From positions 68,043,058 through 68,107,057 of the forward strand of contig NC_088295.1 in NCBI RefSeq assembly GCF_032854445.1: 64,000 nt of DNA. The letters are read 5' to 3'. The translations under genes and the position numbers were made by a program. The stretch comes from Liolophura sinensis. Its lineage: Eukaryota; Mollusca; Polyplacophora; Chitonida; Chitonidae. The notes below the pieces were generated by a model, which made no database searches, was not told where the DNA came from, and saw only the letters and a program-made list of their open reading frames with translations. This document shows positions 37,721-50,000 of the stretch, piece after piece (position 1 is the stretch's first letter; each line of letters opens with the position of its first letter).

Positions 37721-39980
37721 AACAAAAGAATAAATCGACGAGAATTTGTATCTAAACACCATGAATGTGAAGTCTGATCATTCTTGTCTGTTAACCCATT
37801 TTGTTTACATACCAGTATTTAACGGTATTGCTCTGCCATATATTTTTTGAAAAATGGGTTTTATTCATACTAATTGCAAGCGAAAACTACTCAGAAAGGA
37901 CGGACTAAACGCAGAGGATCGCCGAAGGATATTTTTAGGTTGATTCCATATTCTGAAAGGTTTCTTCAATGAGTCGAAAGTATCGCACTTGAGGAACGCG
38001 AAATGGCCTAAAATATAGCAGTATAAGTGATGATGAAAATATTCACACTTCGGATTTGAAATATTTTGGGCTCACTAAAAAATGCAAACTGGTTCCCCTC
38101 TCGAAAAACGCGTGTGCATGCATATTATTAAGGCACCAAACACCATATCTGATGAGAATGAAGCTATTCATTACATATCAGGTTAAAAAGGATCCCCGAT
38201 CATTTATACCTAGCCCCAAGCTCTGGAGAAACTGAATTGTTTAGTGGATATACATGTATGAAAAGACCTTCAGGAAGATAGTCTCTGATGTTAAGCCAAA
38301 ACAGACACATCCAATGGCTGCCAAACTAGGTAACAATACGTGGTTGGTCTTTGAAGTAGAACCTTTCACGTCTCTCTCATTGTGGCTGTTTCTCGGGAAT
38401 TCTTTTCAAGCGTGTATTTTTGGGCCGCTTTGATCCAGACACAGGCTTAAACCTGTCGGTAGTAATAAAACATCTTCTGTGCACGGTTTTTATTAAATCG
38501 TTCTCTCTGAGAACCTCTTTTGTCACCAGTCAAGAGGAAAAGACAGAAAATACAGGTGAAGGTTTCAACCGTTTGGAGCCAGACTACGTATACATAATAT
38601 ATATCACTATGTATTTAGATGTATATGTAACTCAAGAAAAAACAGTTGTTAAACATGCGGATTCAGAGAACAGACCTTTGAAGATACACCAAAACAGTGG
38701 AAGAGGATAGAGAGCCAAAGGAGGAAAAATCTGTAGGAAAATATAAATTGTATATGTAACTTATGATACATAATTGAATATGACTTAACCATGCAGCCGT
38801 CTCTAGAAAATCGTTAAAAATTGTTCAAATGGATCATTTCTTGTCATGGTATTTAGTTTTTTACATTAAGCAAATGCCACTGATTTTGCGTAGACAATAC
38901 AATTGACGTCCTTTTAAAAAGATTTATATCGCCCATGTTCAGAGGGCTTAATCATTCAATTTGTAAGTCATCTTAAAAAAAAAACAAACTCATCATTAAT
39001 TTTCCTGTCAGGTGACTTTGAAGAATGAGTGGACGATTAGTATGGCTTAACGCTACATCGGCAATATTTCAGCCATATATAGCGATAAGTTTGATGATTA
39101 AGCGTATCACGATTTGCACGATATGTTGACCTATTCTTTGTACATTATACTGTTCTCCGGAGTGGGCTGAAACCCCCATCTATCTCGTGAAGTGTCTGTT
39201 TCGAACTCTTGTTTAAACTCCACCCACAACCACAACTGAAGAAGTCAAGAATCAAGGCTTTTGTTTAACAGTTTTATTTATACACTGTAAATATCAAGAA
39301 GAAACTAGTCGGGAACAACAATATACATTATGCGGATATTGGGGGGGGGGTGGAGGTTCTCTCCGATCTTTAAAACACACATAATACCAATAAATAAATA
39401 AAAATTCATATTTCCATATCTCTGGAGTAAAAATGAGATTTGTAAATCTCTGGAAGGAATCAAGCTTTCCATACTCCAACAAGAGAGAAAAATACGCATG
39501 AGTTCATATTAACAGCGAAGTGTTATGTTCAAATAACCGCTTCCAGAGAGGACTTTTATGTTGTTGAATTACACGGGAAGAACAGTTTGTGTAGAAGATT
39601 AAAATTACATATTTTTATATCTTTAAGAATATATACAATTAGAAACGGAAGAGTACAGATTCTAACAAGCAATGCAGTAACGTTGTTCCATACAATACAA
39701 ACGTTTGCAACAAATCTGGCGACTTCTCTAAATAACAGCGGTCAGATCACGTGATATCTTTATCGACTCGGTTGTATCAGTATGCCCAAAACTAGGAAGA
39801 TCTATGTTGACTAAACGCTATATATTACTATATGGGTTAATCTAGAAGCACACAAACTAAATCGTGAATTTGAAAACTGCTAATTACGAATTATGTACAT
39901 TGTTCTTAAGGGATGGGTACAGTCGTAAGTTGGTGTTATCTTATATGCGTCCGTGAATTTCCAAGCGCATCAATCTCTAT
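37721..39980. other. intergenic, no feature recognised
   Basis: No repeat or exon was recognised. The open frame 38420-38710 (96 residues) has no motif I know. A G run sits at about 39342-39351. A minus-strand AATAAA (TTTATT on +) lies near 39270. Confidence 0.5.
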
Positions 39981-39984
39981 TAAT

Positions 39985-40990
39985 CAGCTTGAAGAACATA
40001 CCATAAGATGCTATTTGTTGTGCCAGTTTGTAGAATATACCACACGGTGCGATTTGTTGTGTCGGCTTGTAGAACATATCACAAGATGCGATTTGTTGTG
40101 CAAGCTCGTAGAACATACCAGAAGATGCGATTTGTTGTACGAGCTTGTAGAACATACCGGAAGATGCGATTTGTTGTGTCAGCTTGTAGAACATACCACA
40201 AGATGCGATTTTTTGATTCAACGTGTAGAACACACCCCAAGGTGCGATTTGTTGTAACAGCTTGTAACACGATGCAATTTGTTGAGCCAGCTTGAAGAAC
40301 ATACCACTCGATGCGATTTGTTGTGCCAGCTTGTAGAACATACCACAAGCTACGATTTGTTGTGTCAGCTTGTGAACCATATCACAAAATGCGATTTGTT
40401 GTGCGAGCTTGTGGAACATACCTCAAGATGGGATTTGTTGTGTCAGCTTGTAAAACATATCGCGAAATGCGATTTGTTGTGCCAGCTTAATAAAACATAT
40501 CATAAGATGGGATTTGTTGTGCCAGCTTGTAGACCATATCACAAAATGCGATTTGTTGTGCCAGCTTGTAGAACATATCACAAAATGCGATTTGTTGTGC
40601 CAGCTCGTAAGACATACCACAAGCTGCGATTTGTTGTGTCAAATTGTAGGACATTTCCCAAGATGCGATTTGTTGTGCCAACGTGTAGAACAAACCACGG
40701 AATGTAAAATTTGTTGTAACCGTTTGAAGAACAAATCACATGATGCAAATTGTTGTACCAACAAGTAGAACAAACTCACAAGATACAGTCTGTTGTATTA
40801 GCATGAGAAACAAATCAAAAGATACGATTTGGTGTACAAACTTGTCGAACAAATCACAAGATTCTGTTTGCTGAAGCAGTTTGTGGACCTACCACAAATC
40901 TTTAGTTGTGACTTGTTGTATCAGCTTCTGGAACACAGCCACGCAAATCACAATATGCGAAGAAACGTGATTTTTGTGGAAACGTACAAA
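39985..40990. repeat. 39-bp minisatellite, about 22-24 copies
   Basis: The unit reads GATGCGATTTGTTGTGCCAG, CTTGTAGAACATACCACAA. Starts fall 39 bp apart (for example 40085 and 40124). Copies decay after about 40700. The length is 13 codons, so long frames run on both strands; on the minus strand they read as MFYKLAQQIASSG-type 13-residue repeats. Confidence 0.95.
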
Positions 40991-40999
40991 TCGTTCGAC

Positions 41000-42910
41000 A
41001 AGTTGTTGCGACCAATCGAATTGTATGAACCATGCTTAACAGATTGACATGACCAATATCCATTTTCTGTCTTCAAAAATAAAATTTCGATTATATAGGA
41101 TAATAAGCCCTTATTACACGTGGCTATATGAAGCCTCACATGTATACGTTACTCTTGTCTGAGTATCAACAAGTGCTGTTTTCTCGTATACATTTGTAAC
41201 AAACAACACTCCATGGAGGACGCAAGACTGACACTGCTCTTGTGTACATCATTGCAATATACTGTTCAAATATCGTGCATATATCCTTCCGTTGTTTTAC
41301 TTTGGACTAATTTTTTTTGTTCTCACTTCCGGAAGCGTAGGTGTCCGTTGTGAACTATGTAATACAATGTCTAACGATTTTAGCCAAGTAACCCTCAACT
41401 CAAAGGGGGTTTTGTTCGATTTCTGAAACCCACGGCATATTTTTGTTTGCTGCCTCTGTACGGACTGACATTCTCAGATATGTATGTAAACTCATTTCCA
41501 CCCAAAATCCTTCCGAAATTCAGCTTATTTATAAAAAATGGTGTAGGTATACTGCCTATATATGGAGATGTTTGACGAGACAACCCCATGGATAATTTAC
41601 CAATAACTTGGACAATATACCAATCAGTGATTTTTGAAAAACTTTGTAAGATGCATTATTTTTATTTAGTATTTATCACAATCGTTAGTTTGATATTATC
41701 TATGCTTCAAACGTCTCTGTATAGAAGTGTCAAGACAAAGACACTCAGAGAGCATCTGAAAATGTATAAACCGTCCGTAGATTTGTTTGCCGTGTAGTAG
41801 ACTGTTGTCAACACGGAAGCATGGCATCTCCCTTTCCTCCCTGTTTCAGTCATACCGATTCCATAGCACCGTTTCCTTACGCTAGTGATGCATCACCACA
41901 TCTTCAGCTTTTTCAAGAGCCACAGAAACGAAATGTTTTGTCTGAAGAAAACAAAACATCCTCAATTAAGACAATAATTAATCATAAATTCACATCTGAA
42001 TATAGTGGTTGGATGACTTACCCTAAACGAAGACAAAACGAGGTTTAAGCGAAAAGTGACACATCCTCATAAATTTATTGAATTGCTTCTATGAGGATGT
42101 TACGAGTACAAATTTTCGGCTTGTGATTGGCTAACTCCATTGCACATGTTTAAAAGGCTCGGGGCGAAAAACAAGTTTAGTCACAGAATAGTTTAGAGAG
42201 AATTCCATTCAAACAACATCAATGATCAGACGACACTCCTCTTCCGGACAGTTTACCTGATTAACAACCAATGACGTAGCAGAAGTTTTGTTCAAAACCA
42301 GGAAGTATGTAGTATTGTATGTCCGCTTTTATGAAATCGTGACAGATCTATCAACGGAAGTGAACGACGTCTCGTCCCAAGGGACACACGGGATTCTATA
42401 CAATACTAAACACCGGCCCCAACCGACCAATCAACAATTAGCTGGCTTATCGTACCCTCTACCATTATCGCGTGTAATGCAATATTACCGCCATCAAACA
42501 TTAATGATTTGTTGTATTAACATTTCATGTCCATGTTTGTTATAGTTTGTTACAGCTGTATCGAGCCCGCGGCACGGCAAGCATGATGACGATGGCTGTA
42601 CATTGTCCTACCCGAACATAATCGGCACCTCAGTATGCTAAGCAGTTAATGATCAGCTTTTTGGGCTGGGGATTTTATGCACCATCAGACAGGTGCGTGA
42701 CATCGGCGACAGTTTGGGGCAAAAAGCCATACCCTATTATTGAGTGTAATCGCCCCGCAACATTGTACAATAGTTAGACCTACGCATTTTGGATTAAACA
42801 GAATCATACATCATAAACTGAAATGAATCATTTCCCTTCGATATCGATGCCCAGGAAGGATTCTTGGTTTCTATTAAAGCGTTGTTTGTAGACTCGCCCT
42901 CGATTTGAAA
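41000..42910. other. intergenic, no feature recognised
   Basis: Only short open frames without recognised motifs (for example 41821-42048 +). No repeat family seen. Confidence 0.5.
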
Positions 42911-42920
42911 TTTCGGTACA

Positions 42921-43285
42921 GTGAGTGAGTGAGTGAGTGCTAGGGGTTTAACGTCGTATCCAACAATTTTTCAGTCATATGACGACGAAGGAATCCTTAG
43001 GGTGCATGCACGTGTAATGTGCCTCCTTCTTGCAGGACGGATTTCCACCGCTCTTTTATTTAGTGCTGCTTCACTGAGACGACTTACCGAAGGCAAGTAA
43101 GCCGCCCCGCCCGAGCCATTATACTGATACGGGTCAACCAGTCGTTGCACTATCCCCTTGATTCTGAACGCCAAGCGAGGAAGTTACAACTTCCTCTTTT
43201 AAAATCTTAGGTGTGACTCGATCAAGGATTGATCCTGGATCTACCGGTCCCGAAGCGGACGCTCTACCTACTGTGCTATGCGGGC
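42921..43285 (-). mobile_element. SINE family B, full-length
   Basis: Read on the minus strand: tRNA-like head GCATAGCACAGTAGGTAGAG, B-box region GGTAGATCCAGGATCAATCC, body AAGAGGAAGTTGTAACTTCC and GACTGGTTGACCCGTATCAG, then ATGACTGAAAAATTG and a tail ending in ACTCACTCACTCAC. CGGTACA occurs at both edges (42914 and 43286). The inner palindrome GAAGTTGTAACTTC is kept in the other copies. Confidence 0.9.
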
Positions 43286-43449
43286 CGGTACATGCACTTT
43301 GTTTAGCCAGCCACAACCGAGTGAAAACGTTGCTAATACTTGCACCCTCTTCTCGGAAAACTCAACCCAAATTCATGGGTAGGTGTATAAGACGAAACAA
43401 AACTTTTTTTTTCGACCAGCAGAGATTTCTATCCCTGTTCACACCCATT

Positions 43450-43620
43450 TCTTTATTTTTTTATTTGATTTGTGTTTTACGCCACACTGAGGAATATTTT
43501 GCTTATATGACGGTGGTCAGGAAACCACACAAAGCCCAGGGAAAACCACATTGACTAGCCTGGTCCCTGAAAAATCATACCAGCGACAGTTGGATTCGTA
43601 CTCACAAACCCATCGATGAA
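43450..43620 (-). mobile_element. SINE family A-like, diverged copy
   Basis: TTATTTGATTTGTGTTTTAC, GAGGAATATTTTGCTTATAT, GACGGTGGTCAGGAAACC, ending CAGTTGGATTCGTACTCA. It lies about 200 bp from the LDLa exon. Confidence 0.65.
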
Positions 43621-43825
43621 AAGCTAAATGTAGCATTGTTTTTTTTTATATATACGGTTTACGCATGCGGCTGCAGCATGAGTCTCTGTTGAGCGCCTGT
43701 TTAAACGACGACACTCAGGCTTTCAATTCTCTGCAACTTCCATTCGTCTTTGTTTATAAAACTCTCAGGATTTAATCTCGCAATCTGCTCTTCATCTGCT
43801 TCATACTTGTAGAAGATTTACTCAC

Positions 43826-43968
43826 CATTTTGAAAAATAAACAGGATACTGGATCTTCGTCTTCACCTTTTGGGCAATCTCTGATGTCATCACAGAGCGA
43901 ACGGAGTTTAACACAGGGTACTTTGGCGTCCATCTTGGAGAGAGGACATGATAGGCTTCTCTCACATC
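43826..43968 (-). CDS. orphan exon encoding an LDL-receptor class A domain
   Basis: Minus-strand exon with acceptor TATTGACAG before it and donor ATG|GTGAGT after it. It begins with two bases completing a split codon (phase 1) and ends in phase 0. The peptide starts CERSLSCPLSKMDAKVPC and continues VKLRSLCDDIRDCPKGEDED, PVSCLFFKM. Six cysteines are spaced x5, x10, x6, x5, x10, and the acidic CDDxxDCxxGEDE calcium-binding signature is typical of LDLa domains in secreted or membrane proteins. The LFFKM ending after the domain reminds me of the small LDLa-containing invertebrate neuropeptide precursor prohormone-4, but that is from memory. No signal-peptide exon or downstream exon was found within reach, so gene identity is open. 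It could also be part of a larger LDLa-repeat protein or a stray gene fragment. Confidence 0.7.
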
Positions 43969-44029
43969 CTGTCAATAGATAACAAGAAGATAACCATCTA
44001 GCAATTGGATCTATTTAATTAATTATTTG

Positions 44030-44200
44030 ATTGTTGCTTAAAGCCAAAAATCTGTTAAATTGAACAGAAAATCTGTTGGTATTAAATTGTTCTGCGTGGT
44101 TGCAACAGATTATTCTGTTTAAAAAACAGTACAGTAGCCCACATGATATTTCAGTTAAACATACAGATTGCATTAAACTAACAGGCTATTATGTTGCGTG
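44030..44200. repeat. dispersed repeat, related to 34905-35070
   Basis: TCTGTTAAATTGAACAGAAA, GCAACAGATTATTCTGTTTA and further CTGTT/AACAG pairs, with some inverted-repeat character. Confidence 0.4.
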
Positions 44201-44254
44201 TGACACATTATTATGTTATATCTAACATATCTTTTAACACTAACATATTCATTT

Positions 44255-44330
44255 TTTTGGTGGATAAACCACCGATCCTCGGCAGTTTAATGACGAACTT
44301 TCGCCCACAAGAGCACACCATGGAGCGATT
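44255..44330 (+). repeat. dispersed repeat fragment, related to 57455-57560
   Basis: GATAAACCACCGATCCTCGG, then GACGAACTTTCGCCCAC. The 57-kb copy reads GATAAACCACCGTCCCTTGG. Confidence 0.55.
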
Positions 44331-44647
44331 ATCACCAACCATGACATCTAATCACATCTCCGGTTACAAAGCTTTGAAAAACAAGATCGCAACTACGTGA
44401 GCAGAAATCGATGAATGGCCTGATATTAACTTACATGACGTTTATGCCATTTTAATGGTTGAAAACCCTCACTGGCTAAACGGTATTAAGGGTTTCTCGG
44501 TAGCCCACTATCTCAATACCTGTGAGATCACGTGCTCGAATGTAGCTATTACTGCTTTAACAACGGCTCTACAAGTTAATTGGGTTAATCATAATACACT
44601 ATTCAAAAAAGTAGGGTAGATTCTAAGTCGATGAGCCACAGCTATTA

Positions 44648-44650
<3 letters not shown>

Positions 44651-44678
<28 letters not shown>

Positions 44679-44931
44679 TGTATGTATGTATGTATGTATG
44701 TATGTATGTATGTAGGTATGTATGTATGTATGTATGTATGTATGTATGTATGTATGTATGTATGTATGTATGTATGTATGTGTGTGTGTATGTATGTATG
44801 TATGTATGTATGTATGTATGTATGTATGTATGTATGTATGTATGTATGTATGTATGTATGTATGTATGCATGTATGTATGTATGTATGTATGTATGTATG
44901 TATGTATGTATGTATGTATGTATTCCTGGCG
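44651..44931. repeat. (TATG)n microsatellite, about 70 units
   Basis: Nearly pure tetranucleotide over about 280 bp with three small interruptions (TAGG, TGTGTGTG, TGCA). It abuts the 3' end of the SINE at 44925-45232. Open frames through it in all six frames are artefacts. Confidence 0.98.
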
Positions 44932-45232
44932 TTTAACGTTGTATTTAACAGCTTTTCAATCTTCTTGTGGCAGGGCGAGTCCATGCGGCCAAAGTGCTGC
45001 CGCCACTGAAGTATCATGCCGAAGACACCAGGCATGACACCCCACCCAATCACATTATACTGACACCGGGCTGAGCAGTCATGTTTCCTTGCTCAAACCT
45101 CTCAGTACTGAGCGCCAAGCAAAGCAGCATAAAAAGTGCCATTTCTAGGTAAGACCAGATCTAGGTTTAATTCCGGGGTCTCCCGACTTCGAGGCGGGCA
45201 CTCTAACCATTAGGTCACCGAATATCTTTAAT
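44925..45232 (-). mobile_element. tRNA-derived SINE, family B-related
   Basis: On the minus strand the head reads GGTGACCTAATGGTTAGAGT then GCCCGCCTCGAAGTCGGGAG (A box and stem). GAATTAAACCTAG is a decayed B box. The body shares CATTATACTGACACCGGGCT layout with family B, and the 3' end has AACGTTAAACGCCAGG. Confidence 0.78.
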
Positions 45233-45294
45233 TATACAAGCAGTTTATCAATGACACTGAGATGTCTGACAAAGTACACACATTTAGTTGTCAT

Positions 45295-45380
45295 TTATTT
45301 GATTTATTTATTTCATAGGTGTTTTAAACCGTACCTAAGAATATTTTACTTATACGATGGCGGCCAGGATTTTGGTGTGT
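45295..45380 (-). repeat. SINE family A, 3' end
   Basis: TTGATTTATTTATTTCATAG, GTGTTTTAAACCGTACCTAA, GAATATTTTACTTATACGAT, GGCGGCCAG. Confidence 0.75.
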
Positions 45381-46139
45381 TTTGGCATTTCTAGCATTGC
45401 ATAAACTTTGTTCCTTATTCATTCATATTTATACCATCGAAACGAAAGAACCTCAGCCTGTCCTCTGAGGTCAACACACTTTTACTTTTTTATGAATCCT
45501 TTATAAGTAACAGAAATTAAGATGATACACGTAATTCTTCACGGGTGTTAGCACGTTGTTTTTGCGCACTTGTGTTTTCAGACAAATGACCTCCGGAACA
45601 CTGATTTTGGCTCTTCGTTTGCTATTTGTATAGACAAACTCCTGTACCATTCTTCATTGTATTATACAGTGATTTGGTGCAATTTATAAGTTACATCCAA
45701 GCGTTCACTTACTAGGCCTAATCTCATGGGCTCAGATGTTTCTTATCGCCAGATGGCTTGGGTAGACTTGTAGAACTGTACGGCTCAACACTTGTATTCA
45801 CCGAGAAAATATCTCACAAGCCAAGACTTGAAATCACTATACAAGTAACCAGTTTGGCTCCTTAATCCAAATTCGCACAGACCAATTTCATCAATGGAAT
45901 GTGCATCACAAACACTAACGATAATTAGTCATATGTTAGAAGAAATAGTCAACAGTTGTTATTTCCTGTGTTACGTACGTCGTAACCTTCATATGCCTGA
46001 CAAGACAGGCAAAGAAATATATCTTCTCGAAATCATGTGTATTGTCTCCGATCTGGCATATCTTTATTTCCAACCATGGAAGGTGAAAAAAAAAATTCCA
46101 GTTCAAACTATACTTTTTGTTCCTACAGATTGTCCAGCA

Positions 46140-46520
46140 ACTTATATGAATGTCCCGACTGGCTATGGGTACATGCATGTCTACTTCAAACCACACACAT
46201 TGTCTAAGATACTGCCTGTGTTCTAGCATTTAGCAACTCTTTTTTCATATGGATGACCACGATTGGCTATGATTGCATGCATTTCTACTTCAAACCACAC
46301 GTATTGTCTACGATATTGCCTATGTTCTAGTGTCTAGCAACTCTTTTTTCATATGGATGATCACATTGGCTATGATTGGATTCATGTGAAATTCAGTCCA
46401 GACGCATTGCCCCCGACGTTACCCATGTAGTAGTATCAACTCGTATGGTATGGACATGCATATCTAATTTTAAAAACATGCATTATCTCCGACGTTGCCT
46501 ATGTTGTAGTCTTTCACACC
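46140..46520. repeat. 104-bp tandem repeat, about 3 copies
   Basis: GGCTATG starts units at 46161, 46265 and 46368. Shared blocks are TCTACTTCAAACCACAC, TAGCAACTCTTTTTTCATAT and GGATGA. The third copy is diverged. Confidence 0.85.
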
Positions 46521-46529
46521 TTTTCTTCA

Positions 46530-49500
46530 TCATTCAAAGTAGTAAATCTTCTACAAAATAAGAACTAGTAAAGGAAATGTTTTAAGGTATTCATTTTAAT
46601 GGCTAAGCTTAAGTGGAAACCTTTCAGTTTTTAAGACATATAAAGCGGGCAAGATTAAGAGTTCTGTTCTGTTTGGGAACACCAGCTTTTGTTTTCTATA
46701 ATAAAAAAACACTCTCCATTACAAGGTAAACACTACCTTTTCCATTATATAGATATGTAATGACGCAAATAACATATGGCGTTGACGTCATTCGTAACGT
46801 CCAAAGGAATAGGTGTTCTTATGAAGCTGACTTAGTTATTTGGACCAGTTATCCAGGTTGAGAATGACAACCTTTCATGGTTATTCCTTATGCCTTATCT
46901 TTGTACTCAGAGAAAACGAAGACCACCATGGTCTGTACCGTGTGGGACGTTTTTTTTTGGAGTGATCCTTACAATAAGCTTTTCAACTTGGCTTTCTACC
47001 AAGATACAATGATGTTTGATGAAAGCCTCAAGATTAGGGCAGAAATATTGGTCGACAAGTATGTGTTACAATAAAAGTGAGCCCTAGGCCAGTCATTCAT
47101 GATAGTCACATCTATTTTCTTATATAACTAAGAGCCTTGTTTTTGAAGGGGAATCATCTTCATTCATTATAACAGGCCAAGTTGCAGATAACAGTGTTTA
47201 GATGCGTGGTACTAAAATAATACGCATTATACGGGACTGCTGCATGGCCCGAACGATGTACTAGGAAATGTCCGATGTGTGAGAAAAATGCTGGGCAGTT
47301 TTGGATCTGGAAATTCCCTTCCGGGGAAGAGTACAGTAAAAGCCATCAAAATGCATCGCGAAACTCTTACCATAAAATCAGGACAGAAGCTTTGAGTGAG
47401 AAATGTACAATGTGTTTATGTAACAGTTTGACTCTTTGCTTTAAAAATCATATCCCCCTTATCCGAGGTCCAAATCTATGTTATCACTAATGCAAACAAT
47501 GCCAAATTACTATCGTCATATACAGAAAACGCCTTCACAATTGTCCATTAGAAACTAAATATGCAAATCTTTTCGGATCAAGTTTCTTGTGTGTCTCCTA
47601 AATATCATCATTAGTCTATTGTTACAGCTGTACAGTGCCGCTGATGATTCACATAAAGAAAACATCGTTTTTATTGTTTTTATATTTTATCATTGCATAA
47701 TTTGTATCTAATTTCCCAGTGGATCTTGTTGGATGCAAAATACAGTGGAAACATAAGATATTGCTACAATGACTATCGAAGAGTACCGATATGACACGAG
47801 AAAAACTGATCAATTTACTTTTTAGTCGAATATTTCGTGACACTGAGAGCCAATCATAATTATTCACTGTAACATGTAGGTAAATGACCAAATCTGTAAA
47901 GATCACTTGTAGAAAGCATAAGTTAGCGAGTTCATGATTTCTTTTGCTCTGATTGTCTAGTGGAAAGGTCATTACTAATGTGGCATGTTTTAAAGTTGGT
48001 CTTTGTAGAAGGATAAAAGCGGATGTATGGCGAAACCAACATGTTGTTGTTGATGTTTTTGTAAAGGTGGAATGACTAAATAAAGTTAGAGATGAAAAAG
48101 TCCACATAGCGACGTTTTGTCACTGTTTGAAACTTCATCACAGTCTGTGTATGACGACAATGGTACAGGCTTACCACACGTGTTCAATCGAATATATACT
48201 GAGTTGACGAACAGTTCATCATAATCAAATCTCATGGACACGCCAGTAAGATAAAAAAAAATGGTACCAAACTAGAGTTTTCATATTAAGCCTCAATGAC
48301 ATTACTTCTCCATCAGAGTTGAACAGAGAACACGATTATATTCGGTTGTGCTGTTGTTAGAAAATTCGCAGTTTTTGGCCAAGGTCACAATAACTGTCGT
48401 TTGATTCCAGCCGTTGTCCCTTGGAGAGATAAGAAGTGAACAGACGTTTCTGTAATGACCTCCTCTTCCAGGCAACCGGAATTACTTTTACTTGGCGACC
48501 CGTTAAACCGTCAAGTGACCTTATGTCTAGTCGCTCTTCCATGCAGCAGATGGACGGGTCATCCGTTAAGGCTTATATACATCTTTCCCACGCCTTCTAC
48601 CTTTATTGCTATTTCTGCCATCGACGTCATAAAAACTAATAAAAAGCTAATAAAGTAAGAAACAAGCTATCCAAACACTTCTTTATATGTGGATAGCTGC
48701 TTTATAAGATGAACTGGCTATATTTAAAGACAACCGCAGACAAAAGCGTCGACTTCTCCATTTGTGGCTATGACAATGGAACTCTATACATCTTGAAGCA
48801 CTTGAGCCGGGAATTGGCGGATTTGTTTTTGTTCTGACAGTTAGGCGGTCTGTATTTGTACTCCCCGGCCAAAGTAAAACTGTCTGGTTAAGGGGTCAGT
48901 GTAAAGCAAAGCTCTTAACTGTCCATTGAGTGTGACGATCAATCATGACAGATTTTCATCACCGATCGATGACGGTCTTTCCACAACGACAAATCCTCCT
49001 CGCTAGCTATCAATAACTCGACGGCTAGAAATGCGGGGGTGGGGGAGGAGAGGCGATGCTGACATCTGTCCTACCCAATAGTGGGCCGAGAAGAGCTCAC
49101 ATCTGACCAAAGATTTTGCTGGAAATTTTCACGGCACAAAGCACGTTATCCATGTCGCGAAAGGCATTCCTTTCCAGTGCGTAAACGAACAGCGCTATCT
49201 TCAAATCAAAATGGAAAGTTATTTCCTGTTTCTTGGTTCCGAGTCTAATGTGGGTTTGTTGGCCTGTTATTTGCTGATCCTATGAGCTCCGGCATCCCTT
49301 GATCGACCTGTATACAGACTGGGCTATGGGAAAGGCAAAATCTCACGTCATGCCTGCCCCCTCCCCATCGTCTATCTAGCCCCTCTCTGACGTGGGAACC
49401 ATTTGAAACTCGACCCCACACATCAACTTGTGTTTATCATCACCAAAGTCGTTTAAATGTAAATAGTTTAGCTTCTTGATAATACAACCGCCTACAAGCC

Positions 49501-50000
49501 TGCTTTTTCCTCCCCTAGCATGGAATTACGTAAGTAGACACATCACTACGTATAACAACAAGGTGGAAATTAACCCTTGGTGCTTCGCCGACTTATGTAA
49601 AAAAAATCTAACGATCTGAACAAATGTCAATCCATGCAAAACTGAACGCTGACTTGAGCGTCAGTTCAATAACCTTATGTATATCTTCAATCCAGTCGAA
49701 CAGGAGAATGGTTCCAAAACTCATTTTCCGTTTTAGAATTTGACAAGTGTACTAGCTTTATTATGCCGATGATTTACAAAAAGTTTTTTTCATCCCACGG
49801 CGTTTACATCACCTTGATAAAAAAGTCCTTTTCATATATATCAATATCGGCCGTTGACATCCATGACGTCGCCAACGATATGTATCACCGTGAGTGCCTC
49901 CCTGGCGCTTTGTTTCAGGATTGTGTCTAATTGCTCTTAACCTGGAGCTAGGAGATGTATATCCAATGTGTTGAATTAGATTGCGACGTTGGATACATGA
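46530..50000. other. intergenic, no repeat or confident gene
   Basis: Longest stretch without recognised SINEs. It contains the longest non-repetitive open frame of the window (minus 47649-48107, 152 residues), rich in Ser, Thr and Phe, with no domain I recognise and no splice context. Opposing short frames cover 48357-48660. CpG and GC are locally raised at about 48.7-49.4 kb. Confidence 0.4.

Noticed and set aside
39985-40990. CRISPR array
   Set aside because: The units are contiguous tandem repeats without unique spacers, in an animal genome. The same applies to the arrays at 16.2, 23.2, 26.2 and 60.3 kb.
42971-43316. minus-strand open frames containing QRLVDPYQYNGSGGAAYLPS
   Set aside because: The same peptide appears at 58.3 and 62.1 kb because it is translated from SINE family B; not a protein gene.
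44589-45053. open frames of Tyr-Ile-His-Thr or Met-Tyr-Val-Cys repeats, up to 154 residues
   Set aside because: They are translations of the (TATG)n microsatellite.
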